From assembly GCA_000434535.1 (NCBI GenBank), contig FR878726.1, forward strand, positions 2,836 to 33,003: a stretch of 30,168 bases of DNA, in the 5' to 3' direction. This document shows, piece by piece, positions 16,061 through 23,286 of this stretch (its first letter is position 1; each line of letters starts with the position of its first letter). The stretch is from Collinsella sp. CAG:166. GTDB taxonomy: Bacteria; Actinomycetota; Coriobacteriia; Coriobacteriales; Coriobacteriaceae. The translations under genes were made by a program, and so were the position numbers. The notes under the pieces are model-generated. The model was not told where the DNA came from and made no database searches. It saw nothing but the letters and a program-made list of their open reading frames with translations.

Positions 16061-17882
16061 GGCGCTCACCCCCTTCCAAGGGTGATCCGCATGCGACGGA
16101 GGAAAACGGATCATTCGCGCAGCCACCGTCGTTGCCGTCGCCGGCGTCCGCGTTCCTCGCAAACTCCATCTGCGAGGCATAAATCTCCTGGTATATGTTG
16201 TCGCCCGTTAGCAGTTCCTCGTGCGTGCCCACGCCGTGGACACGACCGTCGTCCAATACCACAATGCGATCGGCATCCATGACACTCGCGATGCGCTGGG
16301 CGATGATGAGCACGGTCGTATCGGAAATCCGGGCGATGTGCTCGCGAATCTTAGCGTCGGTCGCCATATCGACCGCGCTGGTGGAGTCATCAAAAATGAG
16401 CACGCGCGGATGCTTGAGCAGCGTGCGCGCGATGCACAGGCGTTGCTTCTGGCCACCCGAGACACCGGCGCCGCCTTGGCCCAACTCGCCGTCCAGCCCG
16501 CCGATGCGATCAAGGAACTCGTCCACGCACGCTGCGCGGCAAGCCGCGAGGAGCTCATCGTCCGACGCTTGCGGATTGCCCCACTGCAGGTTCTCGCGCA
16601 CGGTACCCGTAAACAGCACATTCTTTTGCAGCACAATGCCCACAGCGTCGCGCAAGGCGGCGAGGTCGTAGTCGCGCACGTCGCGTCCGCCCACAAGCAC
16701 GGCGCCTTCGGTGGCGTCGTACAGGCGCGCAATCAGCTGCACAAGTGAGCTCTTGCCCGAGCCCGTACCGCCGAGGATGCCCACCGTCGAGCCGCTCTCG
16801 ATGCGAAGGTCGATATGCTCGAGCACATCCTCGGCTGCATCCGCGCGGTATTTAAAGGAAACGTCGCGAAACTCGATACTGCCGTCCGCTGGCGCCGCAA
16901 TCGCGAGGTCTCCCGCGGGGTTGGCGATAAAGGGCTCCTCATCGAGCACCTCGGCGATACGGCCCACACTCGTGAGAGCGCGCGTGAGCAGCAAAAACAC
17001 ATTGGAAATCATCATGAGCGAGTTCATGATCAGCAGCACGTAACTCATAAAGCCCGTGAGCGAGCCCACGCCCAAGCGACCTTCGATGATCATGCGGCCG
17101 CCAATCCACAGAATGGAAAGCGCCGCCACGTACATCGACAGCTGAAACACCGGCAGGTTGAGCACAGCGTTGCCAAAGGTCTTGGTCGCCGTGCCGGCGA
17201 GCTCGGTATTGACGGTGTCGAACTTGTCGCACTCGTGCTCGGCGCGCACGTAAGCCTTCACGGCGCGCACGGCGGTAAGGTCCTCTTGCACCACGCCGTT
17301 GAGGTGGTCCATCGAGGTCTGGAGTTGGCGGTAGAGCGGACTGACGCGATAGGTGATGGCACCCAGCACGATTGCCAGCACGGGCAAGATGATCGCAAAG
17401 ACGGTGGCGAGCGGGCGCGACAGCATCAGCGCGTAGATAAGGCCGACGATAAGCGTCACCGGGCCGCGCACCATAGGGCGAAAGCCGTTGCTCACAGCAT
17501 TTTGGATAACGGTGATGTCCGTGGTCATGCGAGTGACGAGCGAGCTGGCGTCGTAGTTGTCCAGGTTACCAAAAGCGAGCGTCTGAATCTTTTTGTACTC
17601 GGCCTCGCGCAGGTTAGCGCCTAGGCCCGAGGCAACGCGGGCGGACGTGTGTGCATAACCCAAGCCCAGTACCAGCGAAAGCGCAGCGCACACCAACATG
17701 TACGCGCCCTGCAGCAGCATGTAGTTGATATCACCCGCAGGCACGCCCACATCGATGATGTTGGCCATGATGACCGGGATAAACAGCTCGAGCACCGTCT
17801 CGACCGACACAAAGAACACGCCGAGAATGGCATCGCGACGGTATGCCCCTAGATAGGAAAACAGTATTTTGAGATTGCGCAC
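16053..17882 (-). CDS. Heterodimeric ABC exporter, subunit with degenerate catalytic residues
   Basis: A 609-residue half-transporter, first of a two-gene operon. Six membrane segments occupy about 15-300. Walker A is GGTGSGKSS (371-379), the signature is VSGGQ (474-478), and Walker B is LIFDDSTSA, where D499 replaces the catalytic Glu. The switch His is replaced by Gln (IIAQR, Q529). Such loss in one partner is known for heterodimeric exporters of the TM287/288 and LmrCD kind. The start is a GTG with GGGGG upstream. The C-terminal tail after SQMEFARN (about 577-609) is extra. Residues 591-600 are encoded by a 31-base palindromic repeat also found at 23186-23216. Confidence 0.9.
   Translation of the reverse strand: MRNLKILFSYLGAYRRDAILGVFFVSVETVLELFIPVIMANIIDVGVPAGDINYMLLQGAYMLVCAALSLVLGLGYAHTSARVASGLGANLREAEYKKIQTLAFGNLDNYDASSLVTRMTTDITVIQNAVSNGFRPMVRGPVTLIVGLIYALMLSRPLATVFAIILPVLAIVLGAITYRVSPLYRQLQTSMDHLNGVVQEDLTAVRAVKAYVRAEHECDKFDTVNTELAGTATKTFGNAVLNLPVFQLSMYVAALSILWIGGRMIIEGRLGVGSLTGFMSYVLLIMNSLMMISNVFLLLTRALTSVGRIAEVLDEEPFIANPAGDLAIAAPADGSIEFRDVSFKYRADAAEDVLEHIDLRIESGSTVGILGGTGSGKSSLVQLIARLYDATEGAVLVGGRDVRDYDLAALRDAVGIVLQKNVLFTGTVRENLQWGNPQASDDELLAACRAACVDEFLDRIGGLDGELGQGGAGVSGGQKQRLCIARTLLKHPRVLIFDDSTSAVDMATDAKIREHIARISDTTVLIIAQRIASVMDADRIVVLDDGRVHGVGTHEELLTGDNIYQEIYASQMEFARNADAGDGNDGGCANDPFSSVACGSPLEGGERHA
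16083..16113 (-). repeat. 31-base TGATCCG palindrome inside coding sequence
   Basis: On the minus strand it starts TGATCCGTTTTCCTCCGTC and ends CGGATCA. It matches the intergenic copy at 23186-23216 at 27 of 31 positions. In frame it encodes DPFSSVACGS at the tail of the ABC subunit. Confidence 0.75.
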
Positions 17883-17923
17883 GCAGGTTCAACCCCCATC
17901 AAACGTTGTTCGCAAACGCACGT

Positions 17924-17951
17924 ATTATTGCGCGCCGAATAATGGTGTCAA
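17924..17951 (-). promoter_or_regulatory. Promoter of the ABC exporter operon
   Basis: TTGACA (17946-17951) and AATAAT (17924-17929) are 16 bases apart on the minus strand, giving a leader of about 35 bases to the GTG start. A GAATAATGGTG direct repeat occurs here (17937-17949) and again near 18024-18034 in the divergent gap. Confidence 0.6.
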
Positions 17952-18070
17952 GTATTCCGAAATCGTTTTCTGCAAGGTTAGCGACGGCGGCGAGTTCTCG
18001 TGACGTGTGTCCATATTCACTCGGAATAATGGTGCGCGCGATTTTTTTCGCCCCACTGCCGACACAAACC

Positions 18071-18101
18071 TTGACTCTACAATCGTTGTAGGGTTTTCAC
18101 T
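18071..18101 (+). promoter_or_regulatory. MATE gene promoter with a MerR-type dyad in a 19-bp spacer
   Basis: TTGACT (18071-18076) and TTCACT (18096-18101) are 19 bases apart. Between them, ACTCTACAA-TCG-TTGTAGGGT (18074-18094) is a dyad with 8 of 9 paired positions. This long-spacer layout is what MerR-family activators of efflux genes use. No MerR gene is in the window. Confidence 0.6.
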
Positions 18102-18141
18102 ACACTGGTACGTAAACAAACCCAGCCAGAAAGCCTCGCCC

Positions 18142-19488
18142 ATGGAACACGACCTCACACGCGGCAATGTCCTTAAGACCATCGCGGTCTTTGCCCTGCC
18201 CTATATGCTCTCGTACTTTTTGCAGATGCTCTACGGTATGGCCGACCTGTACATGATGGGGCAATTTAGCGGCGCCGCCGGCATCACCGCCGTGGGCAAT
18301 GGTGCGCAGACGCTCTATATCATTACCGTGACGCTCGTGGGCCTGGCCATGGGAACGACGGTGATCGTCGGCCACGCCGTGGGCTCGCGCCGCTTCGACC
18401 GCGCCGAGACCGCCATCGGCAACACCATCACGCTGTTTATGGGTGTCTCGGTGGTGCTGGCCGCCGTCCTGCTCGCACTGTGCCCGCAAATCGTGGCACT
18501 CATTGGCACGCCGGCCGAGGCAGTCGAAGGAACCGCCGCCTACCTGCGTATCTGCTTTATGGGCATTCCCTTTATCGCCGCATACAATATCCTCTCGGCC
18601 ATCTTTCGCGGGCTGGGCGATTCGCGCTCGCCTATGTACGTGATCGGCGTGGCATGCATCATCAACATCGCGCTCGACTTTCTGTTTATCGGGCACATGG
18701 GGCTCGGCCCCGTGGGCGCGGCGCTCGGCACGGTAACCGCGCAGACGGCCAGCGTTGCCCTCGCGCTCGTGTGGCTCAAGAGCCGCCGCACGAACATCCA
18801 CGTTAAGCGCAGCGACCTGCGCCCCCAGCCCGAAGTGCTCGGCAGCATTCTTAAGATCGGTGTGCCCGTGGCCGTGCAGGACGGCTGCATCCAGGTGGCG
18901 TTTATGTTTATCACCGTCATCGCCAACCACCGAGGGCTCGTCGATGCCGCCGCCGTGGGCCTGGTCGAGAAGATGATCAGCTTTTTGTTCATTGTGCCGA
19001 GCTCCATGGGCGCCACCGTCAGCGCGCTCACGGCGCAAAACGCCGGCGCGGGCAAGGGCGACCGCGCACGTCAGGTACTCAAGGACGCCATGACGATCTC
19101 GGTGGTGTACGGTTGCTTGATCACGGTGTTGATGTGGCTGGTGGCGCCGGCGTTTATTGGCTTTTTTGCCAAGGACGCTGCAGTAGTCGCGGCCGGTACC
19201 GGCTATATGCGCAGCTACATTTTCGACGCAATCTTTGCCGGCATCCACATTTGCTTTAGCGGCTTTTTCGCTGCGTATGGCAAGAGCTACATCGGCTTTG
19301 CGCACAACGTGCTGGCCGTGGCGCTCATTCGCGTGCCGGGCGCGTGGCTGCTGTCGAACGCCTATTCCGACACGCTGTTTCCCATGGGCATCGCTTCGCC
19401 GTGCGGATCGATTTTGTCGGCAGTCATTTGCGTGATTGCGTTTACCGTACTCAACCGGCGCGGGGCTTTTGACAAGTTGGCAGCGTAG
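18142..19488 (+). CDS. MATE family efflux transporter
   Basis: A 448-residue membrane protein with about twelve hydrophobic segments, matching the family length. The opening MEHDLTRGNVLKTIAVFALPYM, followed by LQMLYGMADLYMMGQFSG and AVGNG, is characteristic of the NorM/DinF-like MATE group, which exports cationic drugs in exchange for Na+ or H+. The start at 18142 is chosen because the MATE N-terminal pattern begins there. The open frame continues upstream through the promoter but without family sequence. It is the only clear plus-strand gene in the window and is divergent from the ABC exporter. Its promoter suggests induction by a toxic compound through a MerR-type regulator. The gene's stop is followed directly by a gene-tail remnant. 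Confidence 0.9.
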   Translation: MEHDLTRGNVLKTIAVFALPYMLSYFLQMLYGMADLYMMGQFSGAAGITAVGNGAQTLYIITVTLVGLAMGTTVIVGHAVGSRRFDRAETAIGNTITLFMGVSVVLAAVLLALCPQIVALIGTPAEAVEGTAAYLRICFMGIPFIAAYNILSAIFRGLGDSRSPMYVIGVACIINIALDFLFIGHMGLGPVGAALGTVTAQTASVALALVWLKSRRTNIHVKRSDLRPQPEVLGSILKIGVPVAVQDGCIQVAFMFITVIANHRGLVDAAAVGLVEKMISFLFIVPSSMGATVSALTAQNAGAGKGDRARQVLKDAMTISVVYGCLITVLMWLVAPAFIGFFAKDAAVVAAGTGYMRSYIFDAIFAGIHICFSGFFAAYGKSYIGFAHNVLAVALIRVPGAWLLSNAYSDTLFPMGIASPCGSILSAVICVIAFTVLNRRGAFDKLAA

Positions 19489-19489
19489 C

Positions 19490-19600
19490 GGGGCAACGCG
19501 AAATCGCCCTGATCGACGACATCATCAGCGACGACCCCGCGACCTACGTGACGCAGATCACGGTGCCCGTTACTGTGCTCGATTAAGAACCTCCCGGACA
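19490..19600 (+). pseudogene. Decayed 3' end of an unidentified gene, copy 1
   Basis: Right after the MATE stop, one frame reads a 30-odd-codon tail ending DDPATYVTQITVPVTVLD and TAA (19584-19586). It is followed by AACCTCCCGGA, the left half of the terminator found complete at 20717-20755. The tail matches a second one at about 20640-20717. The shape of the last strand recalls C-termini of sugar-binding sensor domains, but the family is not established. No start or body is present. Confidence 0.55.
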
Positions 19601-19647
19601 GGCATGAAGTGCAGCTCAACTAACGAGCGTCGGCTACAGGAGAACTA

Positions 19648-19675
19648 CCATGCCGGGGACAGTCCCCGATATGGC
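19648..19675 (-). repeat. Palindrome downstream of the PIN toxin gene
   Basis: CGGGGA-CAG-TCCCCG with outer CCAT/ATGG arms forms a compact hairpin 4 bases past the toxin stop. On the minus strand it is not followed by a T-run, so it may protect the mRNA end rather than terminate. Confidence 0.5.
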
Positions 19676-19679
19676 GGTT

Positions 19680-20102
19680 TTACTCCTCCGGAATCGGAAA
19701 CGCACGGATGAACTCTGCAGGCGAGAAGGTCTTGATGGTCGAGCGCACAAAAGCGGCTCGGTCACGCGTGATGATAAAGTCCACGCCGGCACGCTCGGCC
19801 ATCGCGCGGATACAGCCGTCCTCAAAGTCCGGTTCATCGGAATAGGCGGAGGTAAAACAAGCTTCTTGGTCCAGAGGCTCTACCGAGTAGCTCTTAAGGC
19901 AGTCGCGAACCACCTCGCGGGCGCACGCCTCGCCTGCCTGTTTAGTGAGAATGTAGTACGCGTCCTTGAGAGAGCAGGCCGAAACAACACCCTCGATAAG
20001 CCCCACGTCAACGAGCCCCTTGATCGTTTGCGCCGCTGCGTGCTCCGGCCGGCCCGGAAGCACGCAATCGAGCAGAAAATTGGTATCGAGAAATGCCCTC
20101 AT
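19680..20102 (-). CDS. PIN-domain toxin (VapC-like ribonuclease)
   Basis: A 140-residue protein with the PIN-fold acidic residues that bind metal for RNA cleavage: FLDTN (D6), E94/D95 in DFEDG, and D114 in IITRD. The spacing and length match VapC-like toxins. Its ATG overlaps the antitoxin stop (ATGA), so the two are co-translated as a toxin-antitoxin pair. Pairing of a PIN toxin with a Phd-type antitoxin is a known combination. The RNA target is unknown. Confidence 0.85.
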   Translation of the reverse strand: MRAFLDTNFLLDCVLPGRPEHAAAQTIKGLVDVGLIEGVVSACSLKDAYYILTKQAGEACAREVVRDCLKSYSVEPLDQEACFTSAYSDEPDFEDGCIRAMAERAGVDFIITRDRAAFVRSTIKTFSPAEFIRAFPIPEE

Positions 20103-20491
20103 AGGTAGCGCTCCCTCGCGACGCGCTTTTCATCTTCAACCGTCATCGTGTCGAGCGGCGTTCCCTTTGGCATGTTAGCCACGATATCGAGATACTCCTG
20201 GTAGTCCTCATTCTCCGCGAGCATCTCACGGATCTCCTTCCAGGTGATCTTGGGATGCCACATCGTACCCACGTCGCGCTTGGGCTTGCCCGTGCCGCAC
20301 GTCGGCTTTGCGCCCCCACGCTCCTGGGCAGCGTCATATTCCACCGTAACTGGACCTTCATAGTCGAGCGGCACGATCTTGAACAACGGCTTGCTCCGCT
20401 TGAAGACCACAACCTCCTCGCCCTCATTGGCAACCTTTTCGGCCACCTGCGTAAGGTTTTGGCGCAGTTCCGAAAACGCGACGGTAACCAT
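20099..20491 (-). CDS. Phd/YefM-family antitoxin
   Basis: A 130-residue antitoxin. The N-terminus MVTVAFSELRQNLTQVAEKVANEGEEVVVFKRSKPLFKIVPLD is the Phd/YefM DNA-binding fold. The rest is a long flexible toxin-binding tail, longer than the usual 80-90 residues. The start at 20491 has GAGGAG 6 bases upstream; an in-frame ATG six codons earlier is weaker. An inverted repeat over the -10 suggests autoregulation. The module sits between MATE and ligA and between two gene-tail remnants. Confidence 0.83.
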   Translation of the reverse strand: MVTVAFSELRQNLTQVAEKVANEGEEVVVFKRSKPLFKIVPLDYEGPVTVEYDAAQERGGAKPTCGTGKPKRDVGTMWHPKITWKEIREMLAENEDYQEYLDIVANMPKGTPLDTMTVEDEKRVARERYL

Positions 20492-20524
20492 AACTGCTCC
20501 TCTCAACATATATCTTCACTGCTC

Positions 20525-20558
20525 AGTATACACGTTAATGTTAATGTTAAAGTGTATA
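20525..20558 (-). promoter_or_regulatory. Antitoxin promoter with TATACAC/GTGTATA operator
   Basis: On the minus strand TATACT (20525-20530) is a good -10. It is overlapped by an inverted repeat, TATACAC (20527-20533) and GTGTATA (20552-20558), separated by 18 bases with GTTAAT-type repeats. This fits autorepression by the Phd-like antitoxin. Confidence 0.5.
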
Positions 20559-20639
20559 AAACTCATCACAATGGGGCAGCCACGTTGTGGGACCTCACTG
20601 CGGGGCCCCTTTGCTTTGTATGAATCTTCTATCGCTCCG

Positions 20640-20717
20640 GAACGACACCACTCCGCAGGGTCACCCTCAGCAACCTACATGACGCAGATCATGCTGCCCG
20701 CCACCACGCCCAAATAA
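20640..20717 (+). pseudogene. Decayed 3' end of an unidentified gene, copy 2
   Basis: A frame ending SATYMTQIMLPATTPK then TAA matches the tail at 19490-19586, with a block around ACCTAC-TGACGCAGATCA nearly identical in the DNA. It is followed by a full terminator. Both copies lack a body. Confidence 0.5.
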
Positions 20718-20755
20718 AAACCTCCCGGAAAGTATCAACCTTTCCGGGAGGTTTT
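20717..20755. terminator. Bidirectional terminator between the remnant and ligA
   Basis: Perfect 16-bp arms (AAAACCTCCCGGAAAG and complement) with loop TATCAAC. T-rich sequence follows on both strands. It ends ligA transcripts on the minus strand. Confidence 0.88.
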
Positions 20756-20775
20756 CTAATTTGGTTATCAATGTC

Positions 20776-23004
20776 CTAAGCCTGGGGCACCTCACCGGTC
20801 GCAAGGATATGCTCGAGCGCATCCTCATCCAACACGGGTACGCCCAGCCGCTCGGCCTTGGTGAGCTTGGAGCCCGCTTTGGGACCGGCGACCAGATAGC
20901 TCGTCTTCTTTGACACACTGCCCGAAACCTTGGCGCCGAGCACCTTGAGCGCCGCGCCCGCCTCGTCGCGGGTGCGGTTGACGAGCGCGCCGGTGAGCAC
21001 GAAGGTCAGGCCCGCGAGTGGCTGCGCGTCGGCGAGCTCGCCCGCCACGCCAGCGTCGGCTGCGGCCTGTGCATGTGCGGCGCCCAGGTCGACCTCGAGC
21101 GACAGGCCCGCCTGGCGCAGGCGCTCCAGCACGGCAAGGTTTTCGGGCACGGCCAGGAACTGCTTGACGCTCGCCGCGATCTTGGGACCGATGCCCTCGC
21201 ACTCGGCGATGTCCTCTTCGCTCGCCAAGATAAGCTTGTCAATCGACAGGAATCGCTCGGCGATGACCTCGCCCACGCTCTTGCCCACGTGGCGGATGCC
21301 CAGGGCAAACAGCACGCGACCGAGCGGCTGGCTCTTGGACTTGTTGAGCTCGGCGATGATTTTCTCGGCCGTCTTGAGGCCCACCGGAATGGGGTCGCCC
21401 TTCTTGACGCCCTTTTTGCTGTTGGAGCTAGCGTACACGCGGCCCGTGTCCAGCCCGGCGATATCGTCGACCGTGAGCTGGTAGAAGTCAGCGACATCGT
21501 GAATCAGGCCGGCGGCGATCATCTTGTCGACGATCTCGTCGCCCAGTCCGTCGACGTCCATGCAGCCACGGCTCACCCAATGGAGCAGGCGCTCCTTGAG
21601 CTGCGCAGGGCAGTCGATGGACACGCAGCGGTAGGCGACCTCGCCATCCTCGTGGACCACGGGGCTGCCGCACACGGGGCAGACCTCGGGCATGTGCCAG
21701 TCAACCGAATCGGCCGGGCGCTTGTCGAGCACCGGGCCCACGACCTCGGGAATCACGTCGCCCGCCTTGTGCACGATGATGGTGTCGCCCTCGCGCACGT
21801 TTTTGCGGCGGATCTCGTCGATGTTGTGCAGCGTGGCGCGCGCGATGGTGGAGCCGGCAACCGTCACCGGGTCGAACTCGGCGACCGGCGTGAGCACACC
21901 GGTGCGGCCCACCTGGATGCGAATTTCGCGCAGGACGGTCTGCTTTTCCTCGGGCGGGAACTTAAAGGCAATGGCCCAGCGCGGTGCGCGGGCGGTAAAG
22001 CCCAGGTCGAGCTGTTGCTGGAAGCTGTCAACCTTTACGACTACGCCGTCGATGTCGTAATCCAGGTCGCCGCGGTGCTCGAGCGCCTGGGCACAGAACT
22101 TGTGGACCTCGGCCGGCGTGGCGCAACGAGCCACGTTGGGGTTGACGCTAAAGCCGGCGCTACGCAGCCAATCGAGGAACTCGCGCTGGCTGTGGACGTG
22201 CAGCGGGTCGGTATCGGCGATGGCATAAATAAAGGTGGCCAGGTCGCGGCGTGCCGTGACCTTGGGGTCCTTTTGGCGCAGGCTGCCGGCGGCGGCATTG
22301 CGCGGGTTGGCGAAGGGGTCGCGTCCCTCGGCATCGGCCTCTTCGTTCAGACGAACAAAGCTGCCCTTAGGCATGTAGACCTCGCCGCGCACCTCGATGG
22401 TGCGCTCGCGGTCGGCACCCATATGGACGAGCGCCGGCTCGGACAGATGCATGGGCACATCCTTGATGGTGCGCACGTTAAGCGACACGTCCTCGCCCGT
22501 GGTGCCATCGCCACGTGTGGCCGCACGTACGAAGGTGCCGTTTTGGTAGGTAAGGGCCACGCCCAGGCCGTCGATCTTGAGCTCGCAGGTATAGGTGACG
22601 CTACCGGCGCCGAGCGCATCCTCGGTGCGTTGGAGCCACGCGTCGAGCTCATCCAAATCCATGGCATCGTCCATGGAATACATGCGCGCCATATGCGTGA
22701 CCGGCGTAAACTGCTCGCTCACGTACCCGCCCACGCGTTGGGTGTAGCTGTCGGGCGTCACCAGGTCGGGGTAGGTCGCCTCGATTTCCTGCAGCTCAAC
22801 GAGCATTTTGTCAAAGGCGGCGTCCGTAATCTCGGGCGCATCGAGCATGTAGTAGCGATAGGCGTGGTAATCGAGCTCGTGGCGCAGCTCGGCCGCGCGC
22901 GTTGCCGCCTGGGCACGGGCATCGGTCGGTGCGGTGGCTTCCGCGGTCGTGGGCGTTTCGGTATCGATGTCCACGCCGTCACCAAACAGGCTCGATTGCT
23001 CCAT
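20776..23004 (-). CDS. ligA: NAD-dependent DNA ligase LigA
   Basis: A 742-residue enzyme that seals nicks in replication and repair using NAD+. The N-terminal domain Ia (HAYRYYMLDAPEITDAAFD) binds NAD. The active lysine is K143 in CELKIDGLGVALTY. An OB domain follows, then a four-cysteine zinc finger (CPVCG ... CVSIDCPAQ), helix-hairpin-helix repeats, and a BRCT domain (LAGLTFVLTGALVNRTRDEA to the end). About 30 residues before the usual start are extra and low-complexity. The start at 23004 is set by AAGGAG 9 bases upstream. It is transcribed alone from its own promoter. Confidence 0.97.
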   Translation of the reverse strand: MEQSSLFGDGVDIDTETPTTAEATAPTDARAQAATRAAELRHELDYHAYRYYMLDAPEITDAAFDKMLVELQEIEATYPDLVTPDSYTQRVGGYVSEQFTPVTHMARMYSMDDAMDLDELDAWLQRTEDALGAGSVTYTCELKIDGLGVALTYQNGTFVRAATRGDGTTGEDVSLNVRTIKDVPMHLSEPALVHMGADRERTIEVRGEVYMPKGSFVRLNEEADAEGRDPFANPRNAAAGSLRQKDPKVTARRDLATFIYAIADTDPLHVHSQREFLDWLRSAGFSVNPNVARCATPAEVHKFCAQALEHRGDLDYDIDGVVVKVDSFQQQLDLGFTARAPRWAIAFKFPPEEKQTVLREIRIQVGRTGVLTPVAEFDPVTVAGSTIARATLHNIDEIRRKNVREGDTIIVHKAGDVIPEVVGPVLDKRPADSVDWHMPEVCPVCGSPVVHEDGEVAYRCVSIDCPAQLKERLLHWVSRGCMDVDGLGDEIVDKMIAAGLIHDVADFYQLTVDDIAGLDTGRVYASSNSKKGVKKGDPIPVGLKTAEKIIAELNKSKSQPLGRVLFALGIRHVGKSVGEVIAERFLSIDKLILASEEDIAECEGIGPKIAASVKQFLAVPENLAVLERLRQAGLSLEVDLGAAHAQAAADAGVAGELADAQPLAGLTFVLTGALVNRTRDEAGAALKVLGAKVSGSVSKKTSYLVAGPKAGSKLTKAERLGVPVLDEDALEHILATGEVPQA

Positions 23005-23123
23005 AGCGGCACTCCTTCGCTCGATTTCAAACGGATACAAGAGTACCACCGGTCACCATGGCGCCGAATAGCCCTTTCGAACCGCACCGAATCGGCAGCC
23101 GACGGACCCCGAGCAGCTTTCGG

Positions 23124-23150
23124 ATTATACAAATCTGAACTAACTGTCCA
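23124..23150 (-). promoter_or_regulatory. ligA promoter
   Basis: On the minus strand a perfect TATAAT -10 (23124-23129) and TGGACA -35 (23145-23150) are 15 bases apart. The leader is about 115 bases. Confidence 0.6.
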
Positions 23151-23185
23151 GACCATTACGAACCAGGCCTCTTGTCAGCCCCAAG

Positions 23186-23216
23186 TGATCCGTTTTCCTC
23201 CGTCCCCAACGGATCA
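23186..23216 (+). repeat. 31-base TGATCCG palindrome, intergenic copy
   Basis: TGATCCGTT and AACGGATCA are 9-bp arms around a pyrimidine-rich loop. The same element is found in the coding tail of the ABC subunit (16083-16113). Confidence 0.75.
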
Positions 23217-23224
23217 ATAAGAAA

Positions 23225-23260
23225 AGAGGGGCTGTCCCGCGTTGGTGGGACAGCCCCTCT
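23225..23260 (-). terminator. Terminator of the htrA gene
   Basis: Perfect 14-bp arms (AGAGGGGCTGTCCC and complement) with an 8-base loop are followed by TTTTCTTATT on the minus strand, 27 bases past the stop codon. Confidence 0.9.
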
Positions 23261-23286
23261 GGCATCGGTATGAGCGAAACGGCTCG

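Noticed and set aside
17906..18091. Short plus-strand frame in the ABC-MATE gap
   Set aside because: It overlaps both divergent promoters and has no ribosome site or family likeness.
21073..23220. Long plus-strand open frame opposite ligA (about 700 codons), and similar ones opposite the ABC and glnA genes
   Set aside because: These mirror the codon pattern of the high-GC true genes, lack ribosome sites, and show no protein-like domains.
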